Assembly (NCBI GenBank): GCA_016793525.1
Contig: JAEUJT010000079.1
Location: 1-14,294, forward strand
From: Archangium sp.
GTDB taxonomy: Bacteria; Myxococcota; Myxococcia; Myxococcales; Myxococcaceae
Direction: 5' to 3'
DNA: 14,294 nucleotides
Shown: piece by piece, positions 1-7,265 of the stretch
Layout of the letters: every line of letters starts with the position of its first letter
Position numbering within the stretch: position 1 is the stretch's first letter
The notes under the pieces: model-generated
What the model was told of the DNA's origin: nothing
The model's input: only the letters and a program-made list of their open reading frames with translations
Databases searched by the model: none
Made by a program: the position numbers and the translations under genes

Positions 1-1
1 C

Positions 2-1036
2 GTCGGGGCAGCGTGGGTCTTCGTGGAAGACGCTGATGGCGGCTGGCAGCAACAAGGCCCGAAGTTGGTCAGCACCGACGCGGTGGGGGCGCCTCGGCAG
101 GGCTGGAGCGTGGCGCTGAGCGCCGATGGCAACACCGCCGCGCTGGGCGGGTACCTCGACAACGGGCGCATCGGCGCGGCGTGGGTCTTCGCGCGCGACG
201 CCGGGGTGTGGAGCCAGCAAGGCCCGAAGCTGGTGGGCACCGGCGCGAGCTGGCCCGAGCCGCAGCAAGGCTCGAGCGTGGCGCTGAGCGCCGATGGCAA
301 CACCCTCCTCTCCGGAGCGCCGCTCGACGGGCGCGCCGCCCCAGGTGCGGCGTGGGTCTTCGTGCGCACGGGCGGCGCCTGGAGCCAGCAGGGCTCGAAG
401 CTGGCGCCAGTGAACACCAGCTCGGGCAGCATCTACGCGGGCCGGCCCGTGGCGCTGAGCGCCGATGGCCGAGTGGCGGCGCTCGGCGGCTACTACGACA
501 GCGCCGGGGTGGGCGCCGCGTGGGTCTTCACCCGGAACGATGGGGCGTGGACCGAGCGCACCAAGCTGGTGGGCACCGGCGCCATCGGCCTCGCCAACCA
601 GGGCGGTGCCTCGCTTGCACTCGACGCCACCGGCACCCTCGTGGCCAGCGGGAGCACCAAACACGACACCGACCTCGGCACTGCGTGGCTCTTTGCGTCG
701 GGCCTCGACGGGGGCTGGAGCCAAACGGGTGGCCCGCTCGCGGCCAGCGGCACCACGGCGCCTTCGGAGCTCGCCAGCAGCCTGTCCCTCAACGCCGACG
801 GCACGCTCCTCGCGGTCGGCGCGCCTCGCGACAACACACGCCATGGCGGCACGTGGCTCTTCCAGCGCACCGGCGACACGTGGACCCAGTGGGGCACCAC
901 GCTGTTCGGCGCTGGAGCGTCGATGCCGTCGTCGCAGGGCTCCAGCGTCGCGCTCTCGAGTGACGGCCGCACGCTGGTCATCGGAGGTCCAGCCGATGAA
1001 GACTCCGGCGGCTCGGTGTGGGTCTTCACCCGGTAA
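2..1036 (+). CDS. FG-GAP-like repeat protein, 5' end outside the window
   Basis: The frame is open from the left edge and ends at TAA 1034-1036, giving 344 visible residues. The protein is built from repeats of 55-57 residues, each with a strand like GAAWVF.R..G.W.QQG.KL followed by S.ALS.DG..L..G. Seven copies of the AWVF-type strand are visible, with codons starting near 11, 179, 350, 518, 683, 851 and 1016. This matches the FG-GAP_2/integrin-alpha-propeller type of repeat known from secreted and surface proteins of myxobacteria and related bacteria. Canonical Ca2+-binding DxDxDG loops are not seen; the loop reads SADGN or similar. The chain stops right after the last WVFTR strand, as expected for a propeller that closes at its C-terminus. 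The signal peptide and any anchor would lie upstream of the window. Function is unknown; a surface or secreted binding protein is the best guess. It converges with the next gene with a 13-bp gap. Confidence 0.85.
   Translation, partial: VGAAWVFVEDADGGWQQQGPKLVSTDAVGAPRQGWSVALSADGNTAALGGYLDNGRIGAAWVFARDAGVWSQQGPKLVGTGASWPEPQQGSSVALSADGNTLLSGAPLDGRAAPGAAWVFVRTGGAWSQQGSKLAPVNTSSGSIYAGRPVALSADGRVAALGGYYDSAGVGAAWVFTRNDGAWTERTKLVGTGAIGLANQGGASLALDATGTLVASGSTKHDTDLGTAWLFASGLDGGWSQTGGPLAASGTTAPSELASSLSLNADGTLLAVGAPRDNTRHGGTWLFQRTGDTWTQWGTTLFGAGASMPSSQGSSVALSSDGRTLVIGGPADEDSGGSVWVFTR
11..1033 (+). repeat. In-frame tandem repeats of 165-171 bp encoding FG-GAP-like blades
   Basis: Spacings between successive AWVF-type codons are 168, 171, 168, 165, 168 and 165 bp. 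A 21-bp core is identical at 110-130, 278-298 and 449-469. The later copies, after about 600, keep the protein pattern but have diverged in DNA, so the left-hand units look recently duplicated or homogenised. Confidence 0.85.
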
Positions 1037-1049
1037 CGGGGCTGCGCAG

Positions 1050-2306
1050 CTACGCCGCTGAGCGACGGCCGAGCACGTCGACGACCTGGAGCGCCGAGGT
1101 CACCGCGTCTTCGTGCAAGCCGAACCCGAAGTGGCTGCCGCAGTAGAAGGTGTTCTTCACGCCGTTGAGCGACGGCAAGTGGGCGATGGTGGAGATCGAC
1201 TCGAAGTCGAAGATGGGCGTCCACAGGGTGGTCTCGAACTCGACCAGCTCATCGCGAATGGGGAAGTTCGGGTGCTGCGAGCTGATGTAGTCGCAGTCTT
1301 TTCGCACCTGCGGCTCGTGCCAGAGGGCGCCGTTGACCGAGGTCTCGAGCACTCCGTTTTTCTGCGTGTACAAAAACGTGTACGCCTGCATCAGCGAGCG
1401 CTCTGGGAACGCGGAGTGGTCTCGGTGCACGACCAACCGGCTCGACTTGTACTTCCACGCGCTGAGGAGCCTCTTCTCGTCGTCGGTAGGCGCCTCCAGC
1501 AGGCGCAGCGCGGTGGGCGCGGGGCAGGCGAAAACCACCTTGTCGAAGACCTGGGTGTGCCCCGCGGAGTCGCGAATCTGAACGCGGTTTCCCTCTCGGC
1601 GAACGCTCGCCACGTCGGCGTTGAGCACGATGTTCTTGCGGAACCCGGCGGCCAGCGCGTTCACGTAGCTCTGGGTGCCCTTGCTGACGCAGCGCACTGA
1701 ATAGAACGCCTTGATGGAGATGACGTCGTTGTGCACCTTGAGCTTGTTGAAGAAAAACTCCGCGGGCGTGCAGAGAATCTCGGGCGCCGACATCGACGAC
1801 AGCAGACACAGCGTGCAGAGGAACACGAGCCGCACGTCACCGGAGAACTCGGGGAGCTGCGCGAAGGCCTGCTCCAACGTCAGGCCGCGCAAGGCCCCTC
1901 GGTCGAGCAGCGCCTGGGCCCGCTTGAGCCCTCTCAACATCAAAAACGCGTTCGACCAGCTGCGCGGTTTGAGCAGCTGGAAGTTCTGCGCGATGAGTCC
2001 CCGCATGTTCGGCGACACGTAGATGCCAGTGTGCCGCTCGAGGTCGTGAAAGCTCATGTACGAGTCGCTGGCGCGGGCGGTGGGAATGCCCAGCTCGTCG
2101 AGCAGCGCGTAGAAGTTCTTGTACCCAGCGCGACCGAACGCGGCGACGGCGATGTCGAGCACGTCACCGTCTTTCGTGGTGTGGCTGTAGGCGTTGCCGC
2201 CGATGCGGCCCGACTTCTCGAAGAGCGTGACGTCGTTGTCGCGGCTCAACGAGTAGCCAGCGGTGAGGCCCGCGACGCCTCCTCCGATGATGGCGATGTT
2301 GGCCAT
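1050..2306 (-). CDS. COG2907-type NAD/FAD-dependent oxidoreductase (amine-oxidase-like fold)
   Basis: The 418-residue protein starts at ATG 2306-2304, behind a moderate AGGTGG ribosome site, and ends at TAG. The N-terminus (residues 4-14) is a dinucleotide-binding Rossmann motif, IAIIGGGVAGL, with the GxGxxG glycines at 8, 10 and 13, an acidic residue (E30) at the end of strand 2, and the GRIGGN motif at 33-38 typical of FAD-binding amine-oxidase/phytoene-desaturase relatives. Sequence pattern and length fit the predicted NAD/FAD-binding proteins of COG2907. That family often sits beside cyclopropane-fatty-acid-synthase-like methyltransferases, and some members are involved in fatty-acid modification; this is family knowledge recalled, not shown here. 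No such methyltransferase is in the window. The gene is divergent from the + strand Rossmann protein. It is probably a soluble or membrane-associated flavoenzyme; the substrate is unknown. Confidence 0.85.
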   Translation of the reverse strand: MANIAIIGGGVAGLTAGYSLSRDNDVTLFEKSGRIGGNAYSHTTKDGDVLDIAVAAFGRAGYKNFYALLDELGIPTARASDSYMSFHDLERHTGIYVSPNMRGLIAQNFQLLKPRSWSNAFLMLRGLKRAQALLDRGALRGLTLEQAFAQLPEFSGDVRLVFLCTLCLLSSMSAPEILCTPAEFFFNKLKVHNDVISIKAFYSVRCVSKGTQSYVNALAAGFRKNIVLNADVASVRREGNRVQIRDSAGHTQVFDKVVFACPAPTALRLLEAPTDDEKRLLSAWKYKSSRLVVHRDHSAFPERSLMQAYTFLYTQKNGVLETSVNGALWHEPQVRKDCDYISSQHPNFPIRDELVEFETTLWTPIFDFESISTIAHLPSLNGVKNTFYCGSHFGFGLHEDAVTSALQVVDVLGRRSAA

Positions 2307-2436
2307 GTGGTGTTTCCCACCTTACAGCGTACAAAAAACCGACCGCCACTCTCGACGTGTGCGCAATCCACGCAGAGTGTGCGTCACTCGGGCCAGCGTC
2401 GTTCGCTTCACGTTCTCCATGGAGTAACTCGCGCTC
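2307..2436. promoter_or_regulatory. Divergent intergenic region with a repeated GTGTGCG heptamer
   Basis: These 130 bp separate two divergent starts and must hold both promoters, but no convincing -35/-10 pair was recognised on either strand. GTGTGCG occurs at 2357-2363 and again at 2377-2383, exactly 20 bp apart (about two helical turns). The second copy overlaps an inverted repeat, ACGCA(GAGTG)TGCGT, at 2370-2384. A dimeric regulator could bind here, but this is inference only. A run of six A's lies at about 2333-2338. Confidence 0.3.
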
Positions 2437-3648
2437 ATGGCCGAGGCCACCTTCGATGTCGTCGTCTTCGGGGCCACCAGCTTCGTGGGCCAGATTCTGT
2501 GCCGAGTGCTGATGGAGCAGAAGTCGGTGAGGTGGGCCATCGCCGGCCGAGCTCGCTCGAAGCTCGAGGCGCTGCAGCGGACCCTGGGGGTCAATCCACC
2601 GCCCATTCTCATCGCGGACGCGAGCGACGCCGCGGCGCTCCGAGCGATGTGTGAACAGACCCGGGTCGTCATCTCCACTGTCGGCCCGTACGCGCTGTAC
2701 GGCGGCCCGCTGGTGCACGTGTGCGCGGAGACGGGCACCGATTACTGCGACCTCACCGGAGAGCCACAGTGGATCCGCGAGATGCTCGACCGCCACGAGG
2801 CGACAGCCCAGAAAAGTGGAGCCCGCATCGTGCACTGCTGCGGCTTCGACTCGCTGCCGTCGGATCTCGGCGTGCACTTCGTACAGCGCCTGGCACACGA
2901 GCGCTTCGGCCAGCCGTGTGTTCGCGTCGAGGCGCGAGTGAAGACACTCAAGGGCGGCGCGTCGGGCGGCACCATCGCCTCGATGCTGCACCTCGTGAAA
3001 GAGGCGTCTACCAACCCGGCGCTCATGCGCGCGCTGATGGACCCGTACCTCCTGTGCCCGCCTCCGCCGAACCGCGGAGACGTTGCGCAACACGACATCT
3101 TCGTTCCCACGCGAGACGCCGCGCGCGGGGATGCCTGGCTGGCGCCCTTCGTGATGGCGACCATCAACACCCGAGTCGTGCACCGCACCCATGCGCTGAG
3201 CGGGCTGAAGTACGGGCGGGACTTTCGCTACGACGAGGCGATGGTGATGGGGCGCGGTGTCGCTGGCTGGCTCCGGGCCATGGGCTTCACGGCGGGGCTC
3301 GGTGCGCTCCTCACGGCCGCGGCGGTGCCTCCACTCCGCTGGGCGCTCGAGCGCTTCGTGCTGCCGAAACCCGGCGAAGGCCCGAGCCCCGAAGCGCAGG
3401 CGCGCGGCACTTTCGACATTCGTTTCCACGGCACGACGGCCGACGGACGGTCGGTGAGCGCGAAGGTCACCGGCGACCGCGACCCCGGCTACGGCTCGAC
3501 GGCGAAGATGCTCGCGCAGGCGGGGCTGTGCCTGGCGAACGACGTGGAGGCGCTCCCGGGAGGTTTCTGGACTCCGGTGACCGCGATGGGCGACGCGCTC
3601 ATTGCGCGGCTCCAGCGCGAGGCTGGGCTCTCCTTCGAGGCGCTCTAA
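2437..3648 (+). CDS. Saccharopine dehydrogenase-like / trans-acting enoyl reductase-like oxidoreductase
   Basis: The 403-residue protein starts at ATG 2437, 12 bases after GGAG (2421-2424), a slightly long spacing, and ends at TAA 3646-3648. Residues 5-18 form a Rossmann strand and glycine loop (FDVVVFGATSFVG). Later motifs VISTVGPYALYGGPLVHVC and YCDLTGE are typical of the saccharopine dehydrogenase NADP-binding family. Within that family the whole length and order fit the mycobacterial trans-acting enoyl reductase group (Rv2953/Rv2449c-like), which reduces polyketide-derived lipid intermediates. No polyketide synthase is visible here, so the substrate is unknown. True saccharopine dehydrogenase activity is unlikely. 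The stop overlaps the convergent SDR gene by 4 bp. The first half of the gene has unusual tetranucleotide composition compared with its neighbours (several GGAT/ATCC sites), a possible sign of transfer. Confidence 0.82.
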   Translation: MAEATFDVVVFGATSFVGQILCRVLMEQKSVRWAIAGRARSKLEALQRTLGVNPPPILIADASDAAALRAMCEQTRVVISTVGPYALYGGPLVHVCAETGTDYCDLTGEPQWIREMLDRHEATAQKSGARIVHCCGFDSLPSDLGVHFVQRLAHERFGQPCVRVEARVKTLKGGASGGTIASMLHLVKEASTNPALMRALMDPYLLCPPPPNRGDVAQHDIFVPTRDAARGDAWLAPFVMATINTRVVHRTHALSGLKYGRDFRYDEAMVMGRGVAGWLRAMGFTAGLGALLTAAAVPPLRWALERFVLPKPGEGPSPEAQARGTFDIRFHGTTADGRSVSAKVTGDRDPGYGSTAKMLAQAGLCLANDVEALPGGFWTPVTAMGDALIARLQREAGLSFEAL

Positions 3649-4400
3649 AACCGCTCGTCGAAAATCTTGATCAAGGTGGACCGAGGCAGCAGGTTGCCGC
3701 CGGTCATCGCCGCCCGCATCTGCCAGGGGAACGCGTACGCCTCGGCGCGGCGGAGAATCGCCTTCGCCATGCGCTCCACGGCGACGTCGGCCTCCATCAA
3801 AAACGGGAGCGTGCCGGGCCGGTTGTTGGCGGTCATCTCGGTCTTCACAAAACCGGGGTGCAGCGACGTCACGTGCAGGCCGAGCGGGGCCACGTCGAGC
3901 CGCAGGCTCGCCAACCAGGTCATCAAAAACGTCTTCGATGCGCAGTACGTCGACATTCTCGGCGCAGCGAGAAACGAGGCCATCGAGCTCACGCCCACCA
4001 GGTGCCCACGCCCGCGCGCCACCATGCCCGGGAGCGCCGCGCACAGCGTGGCCAGCGCGCCGGTCACGTTCACGTCGACCACGTTCTTCACGACTTTCCA
4101 GTCGATGGCGCGACCGTACGTCAGCGGCGCGACGCCGGCGTTGGCGATGACCAGCTCGAGACCTCCACACTCCGCGTCGAGCGCGACGATTCGCTCGTGC
4201 GTGGCGTCGGCCTGAGAGACGTCGAGCGCGAGGGGGACGATGGCGTCGCCCACTTCCCTCCGCAGCGAGTCGAGCTGCGCCGTGCGTCGCGCCGCGGCGA
4301 ACACCGTGACGTCGCCGCGCTTGGCGAACCACGCCGCCAGCCCTCGCCCCAAGCCACTCGAGGCCCCGGTGATGAGCACCGTCTTGTACGGCGTGGCCAT
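3645..4400 (-). CDS. Short-chain dehydrogenase/reductase (SDR), last gene of the liv operon
   Basis: The 251-residue protein carries all the classical SDR marks: cofactor loop TGASSGLG (11-18), NAG (87-89), N111 in VNVTG, active-site serine in GVSSMAS (138-139) and the catalytic YCASK with Y152 and K156, followed by HPGFVKTEM (181-189). It is therefore probably an active NAD(P)(H)-dependent oxidoreductase. An arginine pair (RR, 38-39) after strand 2 suggests NADP preference; this is inference. ATG at 4400-4398 is chosen; a GTG immediately before it (4403-4401) abuts the livF stop codon TAG, so translation is probably coupled to livF. The end overlaps the convergent + strand gene by 4 bp, and both genes stop within the same few bases. 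The substrate is unknown; co-transcription with an amino-acid importer is suggestive but not diagnostic. Confidence 0.92.
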   Translation of the reverse strand: MATPYKTVLITGASSGLGRGLAAWFAKRGDVTVFAAARRTAQLDSLRREVGDAIVPLALDVSQADATHERIVALDAECGGLELVIANAGVAPLTYGRAIDWKVVKNVVDVNVTGALATLCAALPGMVARGRGHLVGVSSMASFLAAPRMSTYCASKTFLMTWLASLRLDVAPLGLHVTSLHPGFVKTEMTANNRPGTLPFLMEADVAVERMAKAILRRAEAYAFPWQMRAAMTGGNLLPRSTLIKIFDERF

Positions 4401-4403
4401 CAC

Positions 4404-5153
4404 CTACTCGCCCAAATACGCGGTGCGAATGTCTTCGGAGGCGAGCAGCTCTTTGCCCGTGCCCTCCATCGCCACCTCACCGGTCTCCAGCACGTAGGCC
4501 CAGTGCGCGAGCTCGAGCGCGAGGTGCGCGTTCTGCTCGACGAGGAGAATCGAGGTGCCCTCGGCATTGACCGAGCGGAGAATTCTGAAAATCGTCTGCG
4601 TCACCTGCGGCGCGAGACCCAAGCTCGGCTCGTCGAGCAGCAGCAGCGTGGGCCGCGACATGAGCGCGCGGGAGATGGCGAGCATCTGCTGCTCTCCGCC
4701 CGACAACGTGCCGGCGAGCTGCGTGCGGCGCTCTTTCAGTCGAGGAAAGAGGCCGAAGCACTTCTCGGCGTCGGCGGCGATGCCCGCGTCGTCGCGGCGG
4801 AGGTACGCGCCCAGGTCCAAATTCTCCTGCACGGAGAGGTTGGGGAAGATGCCGCGGCCTTCGGGTGCGTGCGCCATGCCCCTCGGCACCATCGCGTGCG
4901 ACGGCAAGCCCGCGACCGATTCTCCGCGCAGCAGAATGCTGCCCGCGCCCGGCTTCAGCATGCCTGACACCGCGCGCAGCGTGCTGGTCTTGCCCGCGCC
5001 GTTGGCTCCGATGAGCGCCACCACCTCGCCCTGCCCCACCGACAGCGAGATGCCCTTCAGCGCCTTGATGGCCCCGTACGACACCGCGAGGCCGCTCACT
5101 TCGAGCAGCGCCGGCCGCTCAGCCCGCGTACCCAAGCGTCGAATGTCACCCAT
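4404..5153 (-). CDS. livF: Branched-chain amino-acid ABC transporter, ATP-binding protein LivF
   Basis: The 249-residue cytoplasmic ATPase energises uptake of branched-chain or related amino acids with LivG, LivH and LivM. Walker A is GANGAGKT (49-56), the ABC signature LSGGEQQ (150-156), Walker B LLLLDEP (170-176), and the switch region LLVEQNAH with its histidine at 210, as usual in LivF. The family motifs HAPEGRGIFPNLSVQENL (95-112) and SLGLAP (177-182) separate it from LivG. The start is ATG 5153-5151, 8 bp inside the end of livG, with GAGG about 9 bases upstream. Length is close to the E. coli protein (237), with roughly a dozen extra residues at the N-terminus. The SDR start follows directly on its stop. 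Confidence 0.96.
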   Translation of the reverse strand: MGDIRRLGTRAERPALLEVSGLAVSYGAIKALKGISLSVGQGEVVALIGANGAGKTSTLRAVSGMLKPGAGSILLRGESVAGLPSHAMVPRGMAHAPEGRGIFPNLSVQENLDLGAYLRRDDAGIAADAEKCFGLFPRLKERRTQLAGTLSGGEQQMLAISRALMSRPTLLLLDEPSLGLAPQVTQTIFRILRSVNAEGTSILLVEQNAHLALELAHWAYVLETGEVAMEGTGKELLASEDIRTAYLGE

Positions 5154-6021
5154 GGGCGGGCGCCTCGCCGAGGTAGGCCTCGATGACGGTGGGGTTCTGC
5201 CGCACGTCGGCCGGTGCCCCGGTGGCGATGGTCTCTCCGTGGTCGAGCACGGTGAGCGCTTCGCACATGCCCATCACCAATTTCATGTCGTGCTCGATGA
5301 CCAACACGCCGAGGGAGAACCGGTCACGCAAGGTACGAATGAGCACCATCAGGTCGGCCTTCTCGCGCGTATTCATGCCCGCGGCGGGCTCGTCCAACAG
5401 CAGCACCGAGGGCTGCGTGCCCAGCGCACGGGCGATTTCGAGGCGGCGCTGCTCACCATACGGCAGCGTGCGCGCCAGCTCTTCTCGTCGGTGCGCAAGG
5501 CCCATCACCTCGAGCAGCGCGTCGGCCTTGTCGGTGAGCTTCACTTCCTCCCTCCGAAAACCCGGCGTGGAGAGGAACGCACGCCACCAGTCGCGGGCGT
5601 TGTCGAGGCTGTCGGCGGTCGCCCCCAGCACCCGTTGCCACGCCGCGCCACGCCGCCAGGCCAGCACCCGCTTGGGGTCGAACCACGGCTTCGTCTCCGC
5701 GAGAATCGCCACCCGCACGTTGTCCAACACCGTGAGCTGTTTGAAGAGCCGAATGTTCTGAAACGTGCGCGCCACACCGAGGCGGTTGATGCGGTGAGGG
5801 CGCTCGCCGTTGACGCGAATACCTCCCACCGTCACCGCGCCTTCAGTCGGCGTGTAGACGCCGGTGAGCAGGTTGAACGCCGTCGTCTTGCCCGCGCCAT
5901 TGGGGCCGATGAGCCCCTGCAAGTCACCGCGCCTCAGGGTCAGCGAGAAGCCGTTGAGGGCCTTGAGGCCGCCGAAGGCCATGCCCACCGCATCGGCGCG
6001 GAGCAGCACGTCGGCGCTCAC
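5146..6021 (-). CDS. livG: Branched-chain amino-acid ABC transporter, ATP-binding protein LivG
   Basis: The 291-residue partner ATPase of LivF has Walker A GPNGAGKTT (39-47), a degenerate signature LPYGEQRRLE (186-195) typical of LivG, Walker B VLLLDEP (206-212) and switch histidine in EHDM (243-246). The frame stays open far upstream, but the protein-like part begins at GTG 6021-6019. That codon overlaps the livM stop as GTGA and lies 7 bases behind a GAGGG ribosome site, so it is taken as the start. Compared with E. coli LivG (about 255 residues), an extra segment of about 35 residues lies between the Q-loop region (TFQNIRLF, 86-93) and the signature, roughly residues 108-165, rich in W and R. 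It was not recognised as a separate domain. Confidence 0.95.
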   Translation of the reverse strand: MSADVLLRADAVGMAFGGLKALNGFSLTLRRGDLQGLIGPNGAGKTTAFNLLTGVYTPTEGAVTVGGIRVNGERPHRINRLGVARTFQNIRLFKQLTVLDNVRVAILAETKPWFDPKRVLAWRRGAAWQRVLGATADSLDNARDWWRAFLSTPGFRREEVKLTDKADALLEVMGLAHRREELARTLPYGEQRRLEIARALGTQPSVLLLDEPAAGMNTREKADLMVLIRTLRDRFSLGVLVIEHDMKLVMGMCEALTVLDHGETIATGAPADVRQNPTVIEAYLGEAPAHG

Positions 6022-7025
6022 GTGGTGGCCCTCGGCTTGGAGCGCTTCGAGAACCAGTCCCACAGCTCGCCGGTGCCGAAGAGGCCCTGCGGCCGAGTAA
6101 GCATGATGGCCACCAGCAGCAGGCCGTAGATGGGCATGCGAATTTGGTCGACCTTCGACGCGAGCGAGGTGTCGTCGCCGCCCATGGTCTGGAACAGCGT
6201 GCGCAACCCCTCGGGGAGCAAAGTGAGGAAGACCGCCGCCACCACCGCACCGGTGGTTGACCCGAGACCGCCGGCCACCACCATCACCACCACCTCCATC
6301 GAGCGCACGAAGGAGAACTGCGCCGGGCTGATGAGGGGCACGAAGTGGGCAAAGAGGCCTCCCGCCACGCCGGCGAAGAAGCTCGAGACGACGAAGGCGC
6401 GCACCTTGTACGCGGTGGTGTCGATGCCCATCGCCTCGGCGGCGACCTCGTCTTCGCGAATGGCCCATAGGCTGCGGCCGTGCGGCGAGTGCGCGATGCG
6501 GCGCGCCAGCAGCACCACGATGGCGACCCAGAGCCACACCATGAAGGCCGACGCCGTCTGCGGAATGGTGGAGAGCCCCAGCGACGCGCCGAGCACCTGG
6601 CTGTTCTGAACGACGACGCGGATGATTTCTCCGAAGCCCAAGGTAACGATGGCCAGGTAGTCGCCCTTGAGCCGCAAGCTGGGCAGGCCCACCAGGAACC
6701 CGCACGCCGCGGCGGCGACGCCTCCCACGACGAGGCTGGCGAGGAGAAACAGCTGCGCCGACACGGCGTCACCCAGCGCGCCGATGGTGAAGTCTTTGAG
6801 CGCCAGCGACAGCAGCCCCGCGCCGTACGCGCCCACCGCCATGAAGCCCGCGTGGCCGATGGAGAACTGCCCGGTCATGCCGTTGATGATGTTGAGCGAC
6901 ACCGCGAGCACCACGTTGACGCCGACCAGGCACGCCAAGTTCGCGTAGAACGGGAATGGCCGCAGCACGAGCTGCAGCGCCGCGAGCACGGAGAGGGTGA
7001 CGACGGCGAAGACGAGAGACCGCAA
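6018..7025 (-). CDS. livM: Branched-chain amino-acid ABC transporter, permease LivM
   Basis: The 335-residue inner-membrane permease has about eight to ten hydrophobic segments and the family motif NIINGMTGQFSIGHAGFMAVGAYG (from about residue 46), followed by the SLRLKGDYLAIVTLGFGEIIR block (115-135), the cytoplasmic coupling region contacting LivG/LivF, and LGSTTGAVVAA near the C-terminus. The only available start in this frame is TTG 7025-7023; an in-frame TGA lies 36 bases upstream and no ATG or GTG lies between. No good ribosome site precedes it, so expression may be low or coupled. It is separated from livH by 244 bp, unusual within such an operon, and that gap holds a + strand small gene. 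Its stop overlaps the livG start by 3 bp. Confidence 0.94.
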   Translation of the reverse strand: MRSLVFAVVTLSVLAALQLVLRPFPFYANLACLVGVNVVLAVSLNIINGMTGQFSIGHAGFMAVGAYGAGLLSLALKDFTIGALGDAVSAQLFLLASLVVGGVAAAACGFLVGLPSLRLKGDYLAIVTLGFGEIIRVVVQNSQVLGASLGLSTIPQTASAFMVWLWVAIVVLLARRIAHSPHGRSLWAIREDEVAAEAMGIDTTAYKVRAFVVSSFFAGVAGGLFAHFVPLISPAQFSFVRSMEVVVMVVAGGLGSTTGAVVAAVFLTLLPEGLRTLFQTMGGDDTSLASKVDQIRMPIYGLLLVAIMLTRPQGLFGTGELWDWFSKRSKPRATT

Positions 7026-7100
7026 GCGACGGCGGCTTAGCTCAGCGCCTGCGGCCCGTCAGCATTCGCCCGCTGGAGCGTTCGCGGTAAGAGACCGCCC

Positions 7101-7265
7101 ATGCGTGCCGTGCCGACTCGAACGAAGGTCGCGGTGGTGCTCTCCGCGCTGTTGGCCGTCGCCTCCTGGTGGTTCGACGTCGGGTTTCTGCTCTTCCTCG
7201 CCGGCGTATGCCTCGTCGAGGTCGTGATGCACGTTTTCCCCACGAAGCCCGACGACGAGAAGTGA
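7101..7265 (+). CDS. Small two-helix membrane protein (54 aa), antisense to the liv operon
   Basis: ATG 7101 to TGA 7263-7265 encodes MRAVPTRTKV, then two hydrophobic stretches at about 9-24 (VAVVLSALLAVASWW) and 27-44 (VGFLLFLAGVCLVEVVMHVF), and a charged tail PTKPDDEK. About 48 of 54 codons end in G or C, the same third-position bias as neighbouring genes. The only long alternative frames in this gap give arginine- and serine-rich, non-protein-like translations. The positive N-terminus and acidic tail suit an inner-membrane hairpin. No strong ribosome site was seen; a short hairpin GCGGT(AAGAG)ACCGC lies at 7084-7098. It ends 4 bp before the convergent livH stop and lies 75 bp from the divergent livM start. 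No family was recognised. It could be an orphan small gene or a relic; function is unknown. Confidence 0.6.
   Translation: MRAVPTRTKVAVVLSALLAVASWWFDVGFLLFLAGVCLVEVVMHVFPTKPDDEK

Noticed and set aside
2..1036. Calcium-binding integrin-type propeller
   Set aside because: The repeat pattern fits, but the acidic DxDxDG calcium loops are missing, so only an FG-GAP-like repeat is claimed.
1041..1050. GCTGCGCAGC palindrome between two convergent genes as a terminator
   Set aside because: It is only 10 bp, with no loop and no T-run on either strand; too weak to call.
2164..4967. Very long open frames on both strands (over 700 codons each) across the oxidoreductase and SDR genes
   Set aside because: Their translations are arginine-, histidine- and alanine-rich with no motifs and lie out of frame with well-supported genes; they are GC-rich shadows.
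6022..6705. Upstream extension of the livG frame by about 228 codons
   Set aside because: It lies wholly inside livM in another frame and looks unlike a protein; GTG 6021 with GAGGG upstream and the GTGA overlap is a better start.
7084..7098. GCGGT(AAGAG)ACCGC hairpin ahead of the small gene as an attenuator or terminator
   Set aside because: A 5-bp stem with no T-run is expected by chance in GC-rich DNA; noted only as context.
7037..7243. Minus-strand frame in the livH-livM gap as the real gene there
   Set aside because: Its translation is rich in T, S, R and N with no hydrophobic pattern, and its third positions do not show the G/C bias of the + strand frame.
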